A stretch of 64,000 nucleotides of DNA from Rhizoctonia solani (taxonomy: Eukaryota; Basidiomycota; Agaricomycetes; Cantharellales; Ceratobasidiaceae). Location: assembly GCF_016906535.1 (NCBI RefSeq), contig NC_057383.1, positions 1,054,001-1,118,000 on the forward strand, in the 5' to 3' direction. Both the position numbers and the translations under genes were made by a program. Under the pieces are notes generated by a model, which ran no database searches, was not told the origin of the DNA, and was given only the letters and a program-made list of their open reading frames with translations. Positions 60,761 to 64,000 of the stretch are shown here, in pieces (within the stretch, counting starts at the first letter, position 1; the number at the start of each line of letters is the position of its first letter).

Positions 60761-62828
60761 ATGTCTCAGGACGAAAATGTCGCCTATATCTGTGACAACA
60801 CTGTGAGCACCAAACTCTGCCCTGTGGGAAACGGCTTTAACTGATCTGTGTATTTTATCGTGATAATCAGCCACTCCAGGATATCGTATCATTTCTAGTT
60901 CAGCACGGCTGCAAAGACCTGACCAAACGTATTCCCACAAAAGACATCCCTGCCCAGGTGCTGCATACGGGGGAGCTTGTGATGTGTATAAATGGAAGTT
61001 AAACGAGTGCGAACCAGAGGATACAAATAGTACTCCAATTGCAATCAAGACCTTAAGGTGTACAAGTCATTCGGGCGCGGAAACTAGGCTCCCAAGGTTG
61101 GCTTCAATGAACAGGTTAAAACAATCAACTATACAACTAACTCGGATAATATAAATAATTATGAAAGCGCGCAGCCAAGGAACTACTCACCTGGACGCAT
61201 CTGGACCATCCAAATATCTTGCCTTTATTAGGGTTTGCTACCTTCAAAGGTCAATTATCCATGGTCTCCCCTTGGATGCCGAATGGAAACCTTAGTGCCT
61301 ACCTTAGAGACAACCAGTGTTCTGATACAGATCGCACAACATTTGTAAGTAACTCTATCGATGAGTCAAAGATTTTCTGTTGTATTGATAAATACGAAAT
61401 GAACCTCAGTGTGAACAGATACGTGCAGGGCTAGCGTACATGCATAGTAGGGATATGGTATGTCGGAATGATACTAAAATGAGAGATTAATTAATTGCAT
61501 CTTACACTATAGGTACATGGGGACCTCAAGGGGGTGAGTCCTTCTGGTGTGCATCTACTTACCTTAACGTAAATCTCTAGGCGAATGTTATGGTTCCAAC
61601 AGGAGAATAGCAATGATTACTGACTTTGGGAACACTATCCTCAAGGACCTAGCACGTTCATTTGCACCTACTACCACTTTTGGCATTACATACCAATATG
61701 CGGTAGGATAACCTATTCATAATTATACACAAATGAATTATATTGCTTATATACCAGCCGCCTGAACACCTCGTCGCAAGAAGCATACCGATTGCTACAA
61801 AACAGTCAGATGTGTACTCCTATGCTATGGTATGTCCTTTGCACGTAGTATTGATCTGAGCTCTGGAGTGCAATATAACAGACCGTGTTCGTACGCAACA
61901 TTATGCCTGGAGCTGCAGGGATGCCGTGTGAAATGTTGACCTACCACCCAGGAGACCCTTTCGGGGAAGGTTCCGTTCGAAGGAGAAAATCCAAGTTGGA
62001 TAATGATACAAGCAGCACAAGGGAGAATGCCATACCCTCAGCAGCCGAGCAATATTAGCGACACCATTTGGTCAATACTTTTAACTTGTTGGGCACACGA
62101 CCCGTTAAAGAGACCCAGTATTTCAAACATACACCTCCTCTGGTGCAAGGTGCGTCTCAACGCCATCCTTCAGGCGCTTTATTGATAGCGCTCGAATCAA
62201 CCAATCGCTTGTCACCAAAGGATAACTCCGGGGAGTTTGGCGATCTATTACAGCCACTCGCAAGTCGCGACGACGGAAGAATGAAAAACGGAGATTATTG
62301 GGCCCCTAAATTACCTGGGGTTATGCAAAATGATAGCCGGTGGGCATATGATCGTACCGAACCGGGAGAACGGCTGATATGCAAGGTATAAACTACCGCG
62401 AACAAGATACACCTCTTGATTATTCTGAAATGATAATAATGTATGTTCATACACTACGTGCTGTGTACTAGTGCTCTTACTTATTTTGCAGGGGGTTCGG
62501 GTGCCTAGTTGGATCTTGGAAGCTCTTGCCACTGTCCGACAACGATATGCTAATGATCGTATAGATATCATTCTTAAGGCTTGGCCTTCATTCGGGGAGG
62601 AAGCGCCTGCATTTAGGCTCAAGTGCCTCGACTGCCCAGGAATGGTACGTTTTAACGCGACACACCTCTTATTGTGGCACTCACCCTTTTCCCTTAGCTC
62701 TACAATCTTGGACCTGGCCAAACGCTATCAAACTTTGAGATCACCTGAAGAACCGCACGCACCGAGCCAATGTCAACAAGCGTATTATTACTGAAGTGTC
62801 CGGTCTAATGCAAACCACAACACTGTAA
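60761..62828 (+). CDS. Protein kinase (TKL-like) with C-terminal zinc-finger-like segment; frame breaks
   Basis: Start MSQDENVAYICDNT, then DIVSFLVQHGCKDLT and an N-lobe with DVYKWKLNE and TPIAIKTLR (Lys). Next come ELLTWTHLDHPNILPLLGF, QLSMVSPWMPNGNLSAYL, the catalytic loop HGDLKG-AN, DFGNTILKD and APPEHL. The C-lobe end is TIWSILLTCWAHDPLKRPS. After a linker (LLQPLASRDDGR) follows VPSWILEALATVRQRYAND, then LKCLDCPG...IHLKNRTH, a Cys-x2-Cys...His-x5-His pattern. Breaks repaired by one base lie at the G-run 60969-60973, near 61592, near 61972 and near 62743. The raw stop is 62747, the likely one 62828. It could be two genes, but spacing and intron style favour one. Confidence 0.65.
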
Positions 62829-63215
62829 CACCTGTTCAATCTGGTCAGGCTGTGCCTTCATTTCGCCACTGTAGCGTCACTCCAAAATCGTTACGGGAAC
62901 TCCCCTATAACCTTTACAGCAGACGATATGCAATGTACTCCTGTCGTTTAGACCAGCGATTATTGGAGCCCTTTCCGTGCCACTTTTCATACTAATGTCG
63001 TAGTGGCTGCTTTTGTAATACCCGTTCAGAACCCGCATTCAAAATCAAAACAATACGTGTTAAACCAAACCCAAAACAACAGACAAAAAGCATGCAGTAC
63101 AGTGATGAAACAAATATTAAGAGATGTCAGAAATCGATAAGCCCTAAGTCCAAAAGAAATCTACTCTAAACAATCCCCCCCTCACCCCACACATCCAATC
63201 GCGTTAAACACACAT
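62829..63215. other. Spacer between convergent genes
   Basis: 3' flanks of kinase gene and right-edge gene; no feature seen. Confidence 0.5.
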
Positions 63216-64000
63216 CTACTTGTCTCCATCGAAAAACTTAACCAACTGTGAAATCGGAACCTTACCACGTCCAGCACCTGGCAAAGGTTTACTACCCGCA
63301 TCCTTCCCAGCGGCACCCTTTCGTCTAATCACTAACGGATCTACGAACTTAGGTTCTCCCAAACGAGGTGTAAGGACCTTCCCTCGCACGTCTTCCCAAT
63401 CTTCCGTTTGAGCATAGACAGACGCCAACCCACCGTCAGTACTCGAGCTGACTGCTCTTCGTAGCCTGTTGGAGCCCGAAGCGGGTGATGGGGAAGGTGG
63501 TGGTTGAGGCGCGGTGCTGTACGTAGACTGGGAGCGACTTCGACCTGAAGAAGAGGAGGGAGAAGACACTGAATGTGGAGCGGTGGTAAACACGGCTGTT
63601 TGTGTAGGTAAAGAAGCAGGTCGTTGGTTGTCGTCTCCACCGGAGAGGGCGACAGTGTACCGTTTGCGAGGTGTAGGGGATACAGATTCGGCGCGTTGTC
63701 CACGTGATGACTGACCAAGAGGTGTTTCATCCCTTTCTTTTTGTTTCTCTTTGTCAATTGACAGCGGAGCAGTTGCTGAAAGTGTTAATGTGCTGTTGGA
63801 TGCGCCAGGGGGCATAGGGAACTGAGCCGCCGTAGCTGAAAGAGGTGACACAGATTGTCCGTTGGCAGTATAATCTCCAGTAGGATAAGGAAGTCGAGAA
63901 CGCGGTCCTCCAGGTGGACTCTGAGGCTGACCTCCGTTGGCTGAAGAAACGCGATCCAAAGGAGGTGGTGGTGTAAAGTCCTTGGCGGCAGAGGGAACCA
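63216..64000 (-). CDS. C-terminal part of a Pro/Ser-rich protein (5' end outside window)
   Basis: The frame is open from 64000 to TAA at 63216-63218 (about 260 residues), with no upstream stop inside the window. It is rich in Ser, Pro and Thr (SSPSSSSGRSRSQSTYST), with a more ordered end: ASVYAQTEDWEDVRGKVL, TPRLGEPKFVDPLVIRRK and KVPISQLVKFFDGDK. The tail looks conserved rather than random, but I cannot name the family. Arg-Lys clusters (TPRKRYTV) suggest a nuclear or kinase-regulated protein only weakly. Confidence 0.7.
   Translation of the reverse strand, partial: VPSAAKDFTPPPPLDRVSSANGGQPQSPPGGPRSRLPYPTGDYTANGQSVSPLSATAAQFPMPPGASNSTLTLSATAPLSIDKEKQKERDETPLGQSSRGQRAESVSPTPRKRYTVALSGGDDNQRPASLPTQTAVFTTAPHSVSSPSSSSGRSRSQSTYSTAPQPPPSPSPASGSNRLRRAVSSSTDGGLASVYAQTEDWEDVRGKVLTPRLGEPKFVDPLVIRRKGAAGKDAGSKPLPGAGRGKVPISQLVKFFDGDK

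Overview
The window looks like nuclear DNA of a filamentous basidiomycete, most likely an Agaricomycete close to Rhizoctonia/Thanatephorus (Cantharellales). The evidence is genes split by many short introns (about 47-60 nt, GT..AG with CTNAY-like branch sites), gene families typical of that group (TPR-CHAT proteins, P450 series, etherase-type GSTs, cutinase, rhamnogalacturonan-acetylesterase-like SGNH hydrolases, TKL-like kinases) and fungal housekeeping genes (LCB1, PTPA, SFM1, GPI11, a GH47 mannosidase, PBDC1). The species assignment is inference from protein resemblance.

Layout. 1-11.9 kb (minus) is one very large gene for a PH-domain protein embedded in Ser/Thr/Tyr-rich tandem repeats; its 3' end lies beyond base 1. 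13-16 kb (minus) holds a DJ-1/PfpI protein with a likely AT-AC intron and a cutinase. 17.4-19.3 kb (plus) is LCB1. 20-26 kb holds two P450 genes around a decayed GST relic. 26.5-30.2 kb (minus) is a TPR-CHAT protein. 32.6-44 kb holds a GH47 mannosidase, an intact GST paralogue, a small membrane protein, a small coiled-coil gene and two intact tandem P450s. 44.4-56.3 kb is a gene-dense block: PTPA, SFM1, a TDA10/glycerate-kinase-like gene with an in-frame stop, GPI11, a 7-TM protein, a family-16 methyltransferase, a Myb/SANT protein and PBDC1, often divergent or tail-to-tail. 56.7-59.4 kb has two tandem SGNH esterases. 60.8-62.8 kb is a protein kinase followed by a C2H2-like zinc motif. A partial Pro/Ser-rich gene runs off the right edge.

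Two patterns cut across genes. First, many reading frames are broken by what looks like exactly one missing base, often in a short homopolymer, and every break I found is repaired by adding a base. This points to consensus deletions in the assembly at least as much as to real pseudogenes, so most such genes are annotated as CDS with the breaks stated. Second, splice sites include one AT-AC and four GC-AG introns, plus a 10-nt micro-exon.

How genes may work together: the P450s with GST-type enzymes suggest xenobiotic or plant-compound metabolism; the cutinase and SGNH esterases act on plant cuticle and pectin; LCB1, GPI11 and the GH47 enzyme belong to sphingolipid, GPI-anchor and N-glycan maturation at the ER/Golgi. 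These are inferences from family membership.
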